DNA of 64,000 nucleotides from Gossypium raimondii (GCF_025698545.1 NC_068566.1:48206501-48270500), one strand, 5' to 3'; shown: positions 48,480 to 61,867, counted from the stretch's first letter. The notes: generated from the sequence alone by a model not told the origin. Program-made: numbers and translations.

Positions 48480-50227
48480 TCCCAAACACAAAGCTAAGCA
48501 TCAAAAATACAAAAAATTGTGCTAATTTTTGCTTCTTAGGGAGACGGAGAAATAGCGAAACTCTGGATTCCACCTCTTCCCGTCCTCGGCGACGGTGCTT
48601 ATGCCACTTGGTTTTAAGGTATCTCTTCTCTTCTCTTCTCTCATCCTTTTCTTTTTCTTTCTAATTCATAACTTGGATCTGATCCGACCTCATCTTCTCT
48701 CTCTCTTAAATGTCTAGGGTTAGATTAGAGTTTCTCTTTAGAATTTTTTTGCCTGTTTAATAATTAGGAACTAGTTTGGCTTCATAGATTTCAGTTTACT
48801 AGTTTATTAGGGTTTGCCCCTTTTATTTAGAAGAAATTTATTTGCATTTGTCGACCTTTCCTGAATTGATTCGTTGAATTTTTTTTCGTGATGCTCGTTT
48901 CACGGGGTTTCCTAATGGATTGCTGTTATATAGAACTGGGCATTGATTTTATCTTGATCTGATGAGTCGCTAGTGGTTTAGGTTGGTTGATTTTTGTCTT
49001 GAATTCGCTTTCTGGGATGGATATTCATTTTTTTCACTTTTTCCACATAATTGCATGAGATATGATTGAATCACTGCGTCTTATTTCATGGCAACTCGGT
49101 CCCTTTCTAGATTATTTACCAATTATACCATGATCTTGTACTATTTTACTATTCCTAATAGAGTTTATCATATTAGATTATCTGCTTCTATAAGACTCAT
49201 CTTGACTCAAATTTCAATTGATGTTTTAATGTTAGATTGCACCGGGCTTGGATTTAAAAGGATTTAGTTTCCTTTTCAAGACATGGAACAAGTGTGCTTC
49301 TGGTCAAATTGCTACCTTTTCCGGATGTTTTCATTCCAAGAAGTACTTGACTGGCGGTTTATCATCCATGGAGATTTTCTCTTGGTTTCATTTGTCAATT
49401 GCACTTAGTGCCCAGTCTCTTTTTAATACCCAAAGCAGGAAGCGTAATGCAAGTTTTTTCAGCGATAGGTGTTAGATCGCACTTCTGCAAGTAAGGTATT
49501 TTGTCTTTCTCCATTTGACTGAAAATAGATAGTAAGGTTCTAAAACAATTTTCTTGGCAGTGCTTTGCTGATACAACATTTGGTCAAAGATTTTGCGAAA
49601 ACACCTTCCAGGTATACACAATATATGCTTACATGATTATCTTTCCCCATATCTATTAAGTATTAACTTTTGTTCATTTTGTGACCTTTACTTTATTTTT
49701 CTATTTTCTTGTCAATTATCACAGGGCTGAGCTCTCACAGTAGACATTTAGAAGTTGCTTACTAAGCATTAGCTGGTGTAGTACTTGATTAATTTTCTAT
49801 TGTTGCTCCTGATTAGTGATGTGATGGTGGTTTACCTACAAGAGTTTGTTCTTAGTATATACGTTAATTGCAATTAAGCTTCTGAATTGGGCAAAGAGCA
49901 CCTTGAGCTTGGCATCCTTTATGTTGGCTGAAGCAACCATTCTGGTTGGTTCAAATCAGTATGTTTTGTGGAGCTCATGTATAACTTCTGTTGATGCATT
50001 ATTTTCATCTTGAAGCTGTGGGTTTAGTACCAAACTATGCTGTGAGGCCCATCCACCTTAAAACCTCTGGTGGATTTAGTTGATCTGCTACGCATTTCTT
50101 TTCTATAATGTTCTATAGTTTGATTTAATACAAGCAATCTTCTACTGAAGATAAATGTCACATGGGTATTGTTGGTTCTCATACCTCTCTTGAATAAAGA
50201 AAGAGCTACTCTTTGTTCTGCTAGGCA
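48480..50227 (+). other. MHK 5' leader with probable intron(s)
   Basis: The sequence from about 48,480 to the kinase ATG has CT-rich stretches and splice-like junctions (donor at 48619; a possible acceptor at about 49,235). No conserved upstream protein is seen. A 75-codon open frame at 49,248-49,475 is in this leader and is not supported as a gene. Confidence 0.45.
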
Positions 50228-53200
50228 ATGGAGAGGTAAGTTGTTTATCCTGTGATATACTTGTCAATAATTTTTCTATGCATGATAATTTTTTTCTTAT
50301 CAATATTTCAATGATATTAGGTACAAATTAATTAAGGAAGTTGGTGATGGAACATTTGGTACTGTTTGGCGAGCTATTAATAGGCTCTCTGGTGAAGTTG
50401 TGAGTATTCCTAAGATTTTATTCATTTGATTTGTGAACTTGTTTCTTCTAATATGTTGATATCGGTGTATTTTTTTCAATTAACTATTTCCTGTTCTGAA
50501 GGTTGCAATTAAGAAAATGAAGAAGAAATATTACTCATGGGAAGAGTGTGTGAATCTGAGAGAAGTTAAGGTAATATGAGTTGGATTTTCAGGTTTTGCT
50601 CTTACCCCCCCTTTCTTATACATGATTGTATGTTTCTTTTGACAGTCACTGCGGAGAATGAATCATCCCAATATTGTGAAGCTTAAGGAGGTCATTAGGG
50701 AAAATGACATTCTATACTTTGTGTTTGAATATATGGTTGGTAACCTATCTGTTTTTTACTATAACATGCTTTTAATTATTGGGAGTTAAGTTATTTTACT
50801 GAAAGCATGAAAATTTTCCAGGAATGCAACCTATACCAACTTATGAAAGACAGGGAAAAGCTTTTTTCAGAAGTTGACATTAGAAATTGGTGCTTCCAAG
50901 TCTTTCAAGGTCTTGCATACATGCACCAGCGTGGTTATTTTCATCGTGACCTAAAGCCTGGTATTGTGTTTATTCATTTTTTTAGTGAAATTCATGTTTT
51001 TGTTAATTTACTCAAGAGGAATATTCTGTAACTGCCTTTTTCTTTCCAGAGAATTTGTTGGTTACTAAAGATATAATCAAAATAGCTGATTTTGGTCTTG
51101 CTCGTGAAATAAGCTCACGTCCACCGTACACCGAGTATGTCTCAACACGCTGGTAGGTTTGATACTGAGAATTAGTGGTTTTTTCACCTTTTTTTATTTT
51201 TTATTTTTATATTCGTTCTAACTCTAAGCCTTGGGTTTCCTTTTTAGGTATCGTGCCCCTGAAGTACTTCTTCAATCATACCTATACACTTCAAAAGTTG
51301 GTGTGTTTTCTGTTTAATCAATAGAGAATCACTTAAGAAAAAAGTGGCGACAGCCCTTGTTAATTATGGTTTTTCTCCTTGGTTATAGATATGTGGGCGA
51401 TGGGTGCAATCATGGCTGAGTTGTTCACCTTACATCCTCTTTTTCCTGGCACAAGGTTTGTTGTTATTTCTATCATTATTCTGTGTTTACTTACTAGTGC
51501 CTTCTCAAGACCATACATTACCATGCATTTTTGTAGGTATTAGATGGTATTCAATTATGTTTTCTATTTTGTGGCAGTAGCAGATATTTGCCTGGCTAGT
51601 CACAGGATTGCTGCTAACCCTTCATTACTATTATGTGTGCAGTGAAGCAGATGAAATTTACAAAATTTGCAGTGTAGTAGGCACTCCAACTGAAGATTCA
51701 TGGCCAGATGGGCTTAATCTTGCAAGAACTATAAACTACCAGTTCCCGCAGGTATTTCTCTCTCAAATTGTTTCATATGGATTTTCTTGTGAGTGTATAG
51801 TATCTAAAATACTTTTCAACTTCTGTTATTGGACATGGAAGTTCGATGGGACACATCTGTCTGTGTTGATTCCATCAGCAAGTCATGATGCAATAAACCT
51901 TATTACAGTTGAGTGCATTCTACTGACTATTGGTTTTTATTCCTTTCCACCCTCATCCGGCTGCAGGAAGAGCTTTCTGTTATGTTTATTAATATTTGGA
52001 TTGTTTGAAGGCAAATTGACATATTCTTTGCTGTTTGTTTTTAGTCTCTCTGTTCGTTGGATCCTTGCAGAAGGCCAACTGCTGCTGAGGCCCTTCAACA
52101 TCCTTTCTTTCAGGTAGTTTCTTTTTGTGTGTGTTAATAATGTTTCTATTTGTTCGTTTATGAGGTCAAATGACATTTATGTTGTAGCAAGTGCTTGACC
52201 ATTAGGCTTCCTTATGATGTGCAGAGTTGCCTTTATGTTCCACCCTCTCTACGTCCTAGAGCAGCTGTTTCTAGAACTCCTCCACCTGGTTTGTTCTAAT
52301 ATACAGCCATTTTTGTCCTTTATTCTGGAGGGGTTTTGTTATTTGGTTATTATATGGCTAATCTCTAATTTGCATGCTTGTAGTTGGGGTGAGACAAAAA
52401 TTGGAGCAGCAATCAGCTAGGAGGTTTTCTGGGGTTCTACCGAATGCAGGGCTCACTGGCAATCTTTCTCTGAAGTCAAATGCATCTATGGGCACAATCA
52501 CAGGTGATAGATTGTAGAATATGTACTAATGCTTAAATAGTTTACTAATGATATTTGTTATGGAGAGCTTGATCTAGTTTTTACCCTTGTCTATTGTGCT
52601 GTTTATTTCCTAGATGATCATACATAGTGGATTTCTAATTATCATTAATTATTGCAGGTGTGCAACGCAAGCTGGAGATGGTTAATCAGGTAATTTTATT
52701 TATCATGGAATGTTTCTTAGTGGTTTTGCTTCTCTAGTAGTATTTTCTGTACATTGTGTCTAAAAATGATCTTGTTTTGTTTTCCTTCTCTTAAACGTAT
52801 GAATAAGAGTGATCATAAATCCTTGAAGAACACTGTGAAACAAACAAGGTATCGACCACCTGGAAGAAAGAGTCCAAGTAAGTCTTTGCTATATGAAGTT
52901 TGATTTAAAAAAAAAAAATCTGGATTCAACCATGCCATGACTATTTGTATCTGAATATTACCAGTCCATGGAGAATATGAAATATGCAACCTACATATAT
53001 ACTTATGTATATGTAATATAAATCAAGTTTCCTGGCTGCTGTTTACTGGATCTGGTTGTTGGATGGAAAGTTTCCAAGAGCCTGTTTTTTTATCAGTCTA
53101 GTCTTGTTTGATATTTGAAATTAGAAAATGAATTGCAGTGTCCATCGGCAAGCATAGAACTACTGTTGGAGCTTCGGATGTAGTGGAGAAGTTGGCAAAT

Positions 53201-53344
53201 GTGACCATTGTAAATCGCAGGCAAAGGCCAGCAGCAATGAAAGCTGGGGTACAGTGGACTGCGCAATCTAAGAATGACATGTTTCTTAGACCAACCCAAC
53301 AGATACAGTCTGGAGGAAGTTTTACCAGAAAAGTAGTGGGGTGA
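50228..53344 (+). CDS. MHK: MHK/RCK-type serine/threonine protein kinase
   Basis: A CMGC-group kinase of the MAK/ICK (RCK) family, called MHK in Arabidopsis (At4g13020). Sixteen coding exons: 50228-50235, 50321-50399, 50502-50570, 50646-50735, 50822-50960, 51050-51152, 51248-51300, 51389-51455, 51643-51751, 51842-51907, 52045-52113, 52225-52288, 52384-52503, 52658-52689, 52808-52877, 53139-53344; 1,344 nt, 447 residues. The glycine loop GDGTFGTV is at residues 11-18, the ATP-binding VAIK lysine at 33, the catalytic loop HRDLKPEN at 123-130, DFG at 142-144, and the activation-loop TEY at 156-158, the MAPK-like dual phosphorylation motif, followed by TRWYRAPE. The tail after about residue 280 is basic and low in structure. 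Exon 10 is entered through a weak acceptor (ACATGGAAG) lacking a good pyrimidine tract. Confidence 0.95.
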
Positions 53345-54793
53345 GATGGGTGGTGGCCCAGCATCTTGGTTTATTGTTATGTATGTGTAATCGGAGTCCA
53401 AATAATTTTCTTTTATGGAAATGAACGCTGTTTGAGTGCTTTCGTGGTAATATAATACTTGGTTTTCTGTTTCGGTTATGAAATAGAGACGTTTGTTCTA
53501 CGCATTAGCTATTGCTTTTTGTTTTGGAACGATTATGCAATATTTCGGAATTCTAACATGATTTTAATTGTGAAAATTTTCGTATCGAGTAATCCAACCT
53601 GCTAGGCTAATTTTGTATACTGTGCAGAGGAAGACCTTGGTCTTTTGGGACGTATGTTTGGTCAAATATTATTTTGTATTGAATACAAGATGTAATACAA
53701 GGTGTAAGTTACAGGTTATTTATGATTCTGAGCGAGTAAAATTGCCTTTTGTATTAATTATAATTTAAAATCAAAATTTTGTTTCCCTGCCTCGTAAGTC
53801 TTAACCTTGAAAACCAAAATCTCTAGGCTCTTGCTGTTAACGTAGCTCTAGACTTTCTTAAATACTATATGGATATTAGATTCAAACACCTATGATAAAA
53901 GATTAAGGGAAATTATTTGTTTATATATGATTTTTTCTGAGACGAAGATCACATTTTCGTTCACCATCCTCTATGCAGATTTCCAAGATTACTCATCAAT
54001 TCGATGAACACGAACTCGGAACACCATCAAGTGTTATACTGAGAATTTTGAGGCGTTATACTGATATCACAAGTCTTCAAATTCAATGGGTACAAGTTAG
54101 CTAATCCGTAAATATCAGGCAAGGTTTTTTCATGCCAGATTTTTAATATAACTTACCAACTAACTTTATGACATCTTATTCATTTTTAAGTCAATTAAAC
54201 ATTTTTAACCTTGCTATGTTTTCAAACATTTAAGGATTAAAACGTTACTTTACAAAGTAGAGGGATTAAAATGAACTTCTCAACATAATAGAGGGATTTT
54301 TGTGACACTTTAATGAATTCGAACACAACTCATTATGGTTTTAAAAACTTTAATTTAATCAATTTTATTTTAGTATAATTTTTATAAAAATATTTATTAT
54401 AAAATTATTTTTTACCGGTTGTGTCATGAATTATATTATTTAAGAGTTGGATTGAGTTAATATGATGTTGCTATTTTTCTTATGATCCAACAAATATTTG
54501 GACTTTTTTCCTTTTATAATTTCATATAACAAAAATATATAGAAGTTTCAAATCTCTAGCTAGATCTGTTTTCGTTTTTTCTCTTCAAAATCCGCCGGTC
54601 GGCTTAAATTTTTTTATTTTAAAAGAAAAAAAAAAACTCTCTAAAAACGCTAGGATCCCTAGCGCAGCGTGCTCTCTTTATTTTTCTCAGTTCTGACTCT
54701 ACAAAAGTCTCCGATCACCGGATAAATGGTCCCGGTGACCGGTCCACTTACAGGAAAACCGTCTAGCTTCTGTTAATTTGCGCTTTTGAGTGT
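53345..54793. other. Intergenic region after MHK
   Basis: The MHK 3' UTR is followed by AT-rich DNA with no supported gene. From about 54,540 the composition changes into the 5' region of the next gene. Confidence 0.5.
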
Positions 54794-56851
54794 ATGGATT
54801 CTCAAGAACTCCCCGATAATGGTAACAAGGGTTTTCGCTACATGTTACTTCGAATCGCTTTTGCCCTTCTCTTCCCCATCTTCGCTGTCTTTTCCTTATC
54901 ATTCTTAGTCGGACTTCTTGCCATTTTCATGGGGGAACTCTCAATTTCGAATCCCATCTCCATCCCCACACAGTGCAAGATAGTCTCTAGCAGTATGCTT
55001 CTCTCGGTTTCTCTTTACTAATCAAAACTTCGACTTCTCTTTGTATCATATTTTGATTATTTTTTCAAAATTGATATTTATTTCTTATCGATTACTATGT
55101 TTTTTTCGGTTATATCGAGGTAATGCAAGCTTGCCTCTTTTGCTATTTTTTTTTTCTTATTTTAAATCAGGTGTGGATATTAGGTCATCGAAGGTTTGCG
55201 AGCTTGGATTATTGAATTATAAAGCAAAGCATGTGTTTTATCCTTTCGAAAGGAGCAAATTTAGATGCCGTTATGATTATTACTGGACCTCAGTGTTCAA
55301 GGTAACATTATATCTAATTTAAGTCATTAGCTCAACTGTTTTTTTTTTTTGGTTGCAAAATATGGGTGTTCTTGATTGTGGCAAAATTTCATCTTGATTA
55401 TTTTGCCATTATTATATAATATTTGCTTTCTACTTGAATATTTTCCTAAGAATGGTATATTGATTGGTTTTGGGATTTGCCAAATCTTGTAATTTAGCTG
55501 TATTACTGAAAAGATTTGTGAAAGAGGAAGGCATCAATATTAGGCACTCTAAAATATCTCTATTTTTATACTATTGCGTAACGATTGCAGGTGGAGTACA
55601 GAGACCACTCTTTGGGTCAGACGCAACTTGCCTTTACAGAGGCACCGAATGAAGCTCTTCCGCTTAGTTGCAGACCTAACTTTGGTGCTGCTTGGTTGAC
55701 CAAAGATAAGTTTAAGGTAGCTTTTTCAAGTTCCGGTTGTTCCTTATGATCATGTGCAGACCAGATTTTTTAAGTGCAATTTTATGTAAATCTATCTAAT
55801 CAGTCCCCTCTTTCAGGTTAATGAAACCTACGACTGCTGGTATATATTAGGTATTTCCACAGTAAAGTTGTATGATGATGGTTTTTTCAGTTGCCAAGCA
55901 AAACATCCATCCTCAATTGAAATGATAAAGCGATATTTAATAATGTGAGTTTACTACTTAGTTTCATTTACATTTTATTTTATATAGTTGCAGGAAGTTG
56001 TTTTCGGTAGCTGCTTCTTAACAATGTGCTTTTCTGGTCGTTAAATTGTTTGGTTGGGATGAACTAGATTTGCATTTTGGTCCACCTTTATTTTGAACTT
56101 GAGTTTCTAGTTAGTTTTTTACCCTTGGGATCACATGATGAGTGCAGAGCTGAAGTTATTACACTGTTTTGGATGTAGTGCATATTCTGGGACAAACAGC
56201 AGCAGAGCTCTTTCTGAAGTTTGGGGGAGAGAAATTCTAATAAGGTAATGGATTCTGGTAAAAATGAAAAAGGTGAGAGAGAAAGAGAGGGTAGCGGGTG
56301 GACTTGTGAAAATTGAATGAAGATGGGATAATTTCTCTAGATTTAGACTGCAGTTGATATTTTGCTGAGAATGATGCAAAAGTTTTTATGCCTTAATTTT
56401 CATCATTAAGTTAATGTGCAGTAATCTTATCTGTTAATTACTTTTGCTGATCATGGTTGCAGAATATTTGAGTAGGAGATATTGTGAACTTCTCTGTTTT
56501 GATGTCTTGGTGAGTTAATGCTGCTTTCCTCTGTTTAATTATTGTTGTTTTGATGGCATCAGATCCACCAAGATTTTGCGGTCTTGGTTTTTGGGTGAGG
56601 GGAGAGCTAGATATTGGAGGTGGGAAACAATAGCAGGTGTCATCACTGGTTTTTCAACATCTATAATCACTATCAGCTTCGTTAGAATCCTACAGCATAT
56701 GAAGTCTTTATTTCCTGAAGCCATTAACACAGCCCCTATCAAGCGTGTTTGTTTTCTTGTAGTGTACTTTTCGGTTATATGTTGGTTGGCATCACAATAC
56801 TGGAAGAGGTTGAATATCCCATTGATTAGAGTCTATAAGTACTACTACTAG
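54794..56851 (+). CDS. Plant membrane protein of unknown function, cysteine-rich loop
   Basis: Five exons: 54794-54992, 55171-55301, 55591-55716, 55817-55944, 56563-56851; 873 nt, 290 residues, all GT-AG with consistent phase. A hydrophobic span (about residues 19-47) is followed by a ~150-residue loop and two hydrophobic spans near the C-terminus (IAGVITGFSTSIITISFVRI and CFLVVYFSVICWLASQYW). The loop has regularly placed cysteines in CKIVSS, KVCELGLL, FRCRYDYYW, LSCRPNF, YDCWYILG and FSCQAKH, which suggests disulfides in a lumenal or outer space. I believe it is a plant-conserved family (I recall similar 'vacuole protein' annotations in Arabidopsis, around At4g33625) but cannot assign a function. 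Confidence 0.85.
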
Positions 56852-57236
56852 GCGGCAGTTGGTTTGTTTTTTTTACTAGTGCAAGTTGCCCCTGGGTACA
56901 TAGTATGTATGATGTTGCTTTATATAGTGGAGATGTATGCTTGAGTTGAGTGGGTGAACAAGCAAGAAGCAGAGAGAAAGAGTGGTATACAGATGATTTA
57001 TTGTATAAAAAAGATGTATTCTGATGTATAATATTTGTTTGCCTGCAGTAGTAGGTAGGAATTTAGTGTACCTGAGAGATTCAACTCAGTAGTTCACAGT
57101 GCATGTTCTGTATGGAACAGGATTATGATTTATGAACAGAATCACTTTTGTTTTTTTGTTTACCTGCTGTAGTAGTTAAGAATTTTTCTTTTTCTTCTTT
57201 GGGTAAGTTACCAACATAGATGCTTCTTTGTGTAAT

Positions 57237-57500
57237 GTACAACGTGAATGTGAAGTGCGTTTGTTTAATGAAGAAAAAGAAACGAGCAGCGGAATTAGCA
57301 CCATCATCATCATGCAGTGCAAACTTGTCCATCTCTGCTTTGTTCTGCTCCTCTTCATTTCAATTTATGTACAACGTGAATGTGAAGTGCGTTTGTTTAA
57401 TCAAGAAAAAGAAAAGAGCAGCGGAATTAGCACCATCATCATCATGCAATGCAAACTTGTCCATCTCTGCTTTGTTCTGCTCTTCTTCAATTCAACTAAA
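57237..57500 (+). repeat. 132-bp tandem duplication
   Basis: Two copies start with GTACAACGTGAATGTGAAGT at 57237 and 57369 and differ at only a few bases. The period is 132 bp, so any frame is kept. Both copies contain CATCATCATCATGCA. On the plus strand an open frame of 129 codons (57228-57617) runs through both, giving a repeated hydrophobic segment IIIMQCKLVHLCFVLL. No family is recognised; the frame may be fortuitous. Confidence 0.85.
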
Positions 57501-57604
57501 TTCGGTAAAGCTATTGTTCAGACAATAATTAGAAACGTATCAACACAAACTAAGCTATTGGTTGTGGTTTTTGTCATCCTTTTAGATTATTACACTAATT
57601 GCTT

Positions 57605-57850
57605 CCTTATATCGTGAAAATCAAGCTGCATTTCATATTGCCTACAATCTCGTATTTCACCAACGTACCAATCATATCGAAGGTGGTTTTCTACGTCTTT
57701 CTTCTGTTGGCTGATATCTTTACTAAACCTCTTTATGGTCCTGCTTTTCAAACATTTGTAGCCACATCTTGCGGGGGAATATTACGGTTTAATAGTTAGT
57801 TGTTTGCTGATATTTTGCTTGTATAAATATTTTGAGCTGCAACGCTTCTT
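57605..57850 (+). mobile_element. Ty1-copia retrotransposon relic (RNase H tail)
   Basis: About 57,613-57,681 encodes ENQAAFHIAYNLVFHQRTNHIE, written here in parts: ENQAAFHIAYN then LVFHQRTNHIE, matching the conserved end of copia RNase H. After a frameshift, LADIFTKPLYGPAF (57,708-57,750) is the next conserved motif. A purine-rich GCGGGGGAATATTA at about 57,771 looks like the polypurine tract and LTR start. The rest of the element is missing upstream. Clearly inactive. Confidence 0.8.
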
Positions 57851-58573
57851 TTCTCAAAATAACAATAACTAAACAAGTGAACACCATACGTTAGCAACAG
57901 CCTTGTCGTAAACGTATAAAAATACATACGCACGGCGTCAGTCTCATTTATTCAATCATCTTTCCTACTTATATTACCACCTCCACTTGATATTGTTGCT
58001 CAACTTGTCCATCTCACAGTTCCCTAACACTTGATATTAAGTGAATTATATGATGTCGATTTAATCATAAAATGTTAATAAGGATAAGATCATTGTTGTT
58101 GTTCTCTTGGAATCAGGTGGAATGAATATGAGCAAAATACACTACACCTAACATAACGTCAAATCTCACTCTAATACTAAGAAGAAGAATGTCCCAACGA
58201 ATTATTAATCCAATTATAAAAAAGTGGTGTGAAACAATAAATCCTCTGAAATCCCACGCTCTCTAAATCAAATTTAAATATATATCAACGAAAGAAAAAG
58301 TGAGTAATACATTCCTAAAATCTAATTTCACGCCCATTAAAACTAAACGTATTTAATCAATCAATCAATCTCTTTCTCTATTATATGTACGTACTGAAAA
58401 TTTTTCCCCTATGACGGCAAGCCTTGCCGTGTGACACCATTTGAAGTTGATCTTTGTAAATAGTAATAATGATAATACCTGTGGCCTGCTGTGGCTGCGG
58501 GAGGGAATGCATCTCCACTGAATTTGATTATTGTGATGAAGCAGATGAGATGGCCCCAACCAAAGTTGTTAAT
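57851..58573. other. Spacer between copia relic and WAT1-related gene
   Basis: No gene is supported. The last ~150 bp is likely the 3' UTR of the minus-strand WAT1-related gene. Confidence 0.45.
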
Positions 58574-61446
58574 TTATGCATTTTTGTTGATCACAGTTTC
58601 AAAGGACCCAACCCCCTCCGGAGTGTGCCTTCCATTTTCTCTTTCTCTGTATCTATAGGAATAGGATGCCCAGGTGACCATGTATAGACCAGCAATTATT
58701 AGAAATCCCCCAATTACACTGTTGTTGCCATAATATGCAAAACAAAACCAAAACCAAATAAGTTCACCTCAGCCTTTGGAGCAACACAAACTACTTTTAG
58801 TGCAACAGATTAGATTGTAGTGGAAGCCTCAAGCCTGGTAGCAACAGAAATAAAACCAACCTTCCCAAATAAATTGGACTTCCAAGGAAAATTCTTGACA
58901 GAAAGGCTGATGCTGCAGGTTGAAGTGGATTATAGAGAGCAACTAAAGCAGGCCCGAAGATCTTGTTCGACCATGTCAGCAGTCCATAGTTTAGAGCAGA
59001 TGCAACAAATCCCTGCATTACCCTTCATCTCAGTTTCAGCTTTAACTATTAGGTAGCTTAGCTATGTTTTATACTCATTATAACCCAGTCAATCAGGGAC
59101 AACATATTATTGTTACTTCTGTGAATGTTATACCAAGCCTTTAATAATCGTTTTCCCAGCATCATTCAGAGGTCCAAGTTACAGACCCCACGGACAGCAC
59201 CAATTCTTTGTATGATTGGTACTTTCTTATTGAAATCTGTCTACCCTACTACTCTCTGCAAGAAATCATGCACTTCCCTTTACATGGGAAGAGCCTCACC
59301 AGTTGCTATTTATGATAACTTTTCTTACACTTCTCTTATTCTTCTGTCCCTATAGTTTGGCCTTGGTCATTAAACTAGCATCTCAAGCAGTGTCCCCAAA
59401 GGTTTAAAAATGTGCATCCTCATCAAATACCATTTCAAACATCCTGATAAAGCCATCACATTGATAATGGCTAAGAAATTAACTTCCAAAACTTATTTAA
59501 GATTTGCAATGACATAACATCAACGACAAACTTACAGCATACAAGACTGCAAAAAGCTCAGACTGTGTTAGACTCCAGTCTGTTGATTCATTCGTCATAA
59601 TCAATGCTGTTGCTACTATCAATACAGCACCAAAACAATAGGATAACGCGGTGACAGAAATGTTGGCAGGATACTTGGCCAAAATTGGAGCCTGGAATGG
59701 AAGTGTTAAAAAGTATTAATTACAACGAAATATACAAGCAAAGTTCAATCTATAATATAGTTGCAAAATGATGAAATAAGTGAGCACTGTTTTCCATGAA
59801 ATTTAATATAGTTTTCATCGATGAAATTCTACAAGATTCATTCCCATCACTACTTGTGACAACCACTAAGAAAATAGTAGATGTTGCATATTTCGTGCTT
59901 TCCAACCAAATACAGGCATAAAGGACCAAAGAGAGCTGCTCAAAAATATGGTTAAAACATGCATCGCAAAGCCTTGTAATGGACCTGAAGGCATTTCCAA
60001 AGCTGAAATTGAAACCCATACGAAATGCTTCGTAAAAAGTGTTGGCTATAAACAAGACAAATCTAATTATATAATCTTTTCTTTGGGGGGTGGAGGTGGT
60101 AGGATCCTATATAAGATTAGTTAATAGGAGTGATAAAAAAAGAAGAGAAAATAATAAATAAGTATCCGTATATCAGCCATGCAATGGCCTACCTGAATGA
60201 CCAGGAAAGCAGCCATGCACATACAGTTCCCAATCAAGCATAAAACTCCAACATGCCAATGTTCAAGCCCAAATGCGAGGAGACTAGAAATAAGCCATCC
60301 AGCACCTTCTGGTTGACTCCTGGCACTGATGTCATTTTGATCAGCAAAGTCTGCATCCATCTGTCCAAGCAAGGCTGGACCACGAAACAGAACCATTAAT
60401 ATTGCACCAGAAGCACAGATTAGGGTACCTCCAACCTTGGCTTGACCTTCAATGCTTAGCCAAGTCACTCTTTCTGTACTGCATGTAGATTTTCAAATAA
60501 ATTATGGCAAAAAGTAATAGAGACATTAAAATATATAAATGAACCAAAAAAAAAAAGATTCTTTTTTAGAAGAAAAAGTATAGTGCATAATGCCATTACC
60601 CCATCATTACAGCCAAGAGAAAGGCAAAGACTGGAACCGAAGGCTGTATGGCAGCAGCATAAGTTGGATTCGTAAGGCTTAGACCAATGAGAAATAAAAG
60701 CTGGTTGGCGAAAATCCTTTTCCAGTTAACCAAAAGCCGGATAAGTTGGGTGGCAGGAAGTTTTTAGAGGCGGAATTTATTAGATATTATATTGCCAGAG
60801 AGAAGCAATACTCACCCAGTTAACCCAAGAAAGAAGAAAGACAGGAGGAGGCGTTTGGTCATAGGAGGTCGAATACTTCTACCGGAAAGTGAAACATCAT
60901 CATCCACAAGTTATATTTTCAATCCAAGCGTTCAGAAAACCAAATTGTGAGTACATATCATATGATCAACAGAGATGCCAGATTGAGAATTGACTAAAAA
61001 TTACAGGAATTAGTTGGACGAGTCAGCAAACAAGCAAACTACGGTTATCAATTCAGTTGTTGATACATGTAGATAATTTTAATGAGATGAGAACAGGTCG
61101 ATTAGTAAGATCAATCACGATACCAGGTCAGTTTCATCTCTGTGAGAAACGGATGCAAAAAGGAGAAAAGAAAATGGCCCATTTTATCTAAAATGGTAGC
61201 GGAGAAGAAGCAGAGTTAAATACAGAAAAAAAAAGGGTCATACTTTTCATGAACATAGGCGATGGGGGCAAGAAGAGAGAGAGCAAGAACATCGCGGAAG
61301 GCGCAGAAGACAAGCTGGTTGACACCAACATTGAGGGCTACTTTGGTAATTACGTGATAGCCTCCATGCATGAGCTGCACCAACGCCATGGAGGCATGAG
61401 CTTTCCAAGCTTCTCCATGGGACGCTCCTCCATTCATTACAGACAT
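58574..61446 (-). CDS. WAT1-related protein (EamA/nodulin-21 transporter)
   Basis: A drug/metabolite-transporter superfamily membrane protein with ten predicted spans in two EamA halves; relatives such as WAT1 move auxin across the tonoplast and others move amino acids. Seven exons in order: 61446-61244, 60875-60816, 60716-60600, 60478-60193, 59691-59536, 59012-58861, 58718-58574; 1,119 nt, 372 residues. The N-terminus has [20 protein letters not shown] and [12 protein letters not shown], then [20 protein letters not shown] and [20 protein letters not shown], the EamA signature. The second half has [40 protein letters not shown] and [16 protein letters not shown]. The closest match from memory is the At3g45870/At4g19185 subgroup. 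A second in-frame ATG (61437) would shorten it by three residues. Confidence 0.93.
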
Positions 61447-61867
61447 CTTCTTCCTTCCGAATCCACATTAGACAGCAGAAATAATGATAACATATAAATG
61501 AGAATTTTGGGTGATTTTTGGTTATGGGAACGAAAACAGGGGCGAAGTGAATGGGCTAAGGGGGTAGGCTCTTGAGTCTCATATTAAAATTTTCGTTCCC
61601 ATTACCAAAAATCATATTATTTAATAGGACAACTTACATGGTTACTGAAATATTACCCGCTTTATATTTTAATCATTAAAAAAATTGAAAATAAAATTTT
61701 AATCACAGTTATTTGAGGTGAGCATATTTCTATTAATCTAATAATAGTTCAACATTTATCAAATAATAAATTTTAATTTTGAAATTTTTGTAAAAATGAT
61801 AAATTTTTATAGAATAAGACACAATTGAAATAAAAAAAAAAAATGTAAGAAGAATTTACAGAATGAA

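Noticed and set aside
53093-53401. Minus-strand frame of about 102 codons
   Set aside because: It is antisense to the last coding exon of MHK, whose plus-strand frame is clearly the real one.
57228-57617. Calling the duplicated open frame a protein-coding gene
   Set aside because: No start context, promoter or family supports it; kept as a repeat and a finding only.
60816-60875. Suspected frameshift in WAT1-related exon 2
   Set aside because: A first hand reversal gave extra bases in the CTTTC run. Rechecking base by base gives 60 nt with phase kept and the expected SFFFLGLTG reading.
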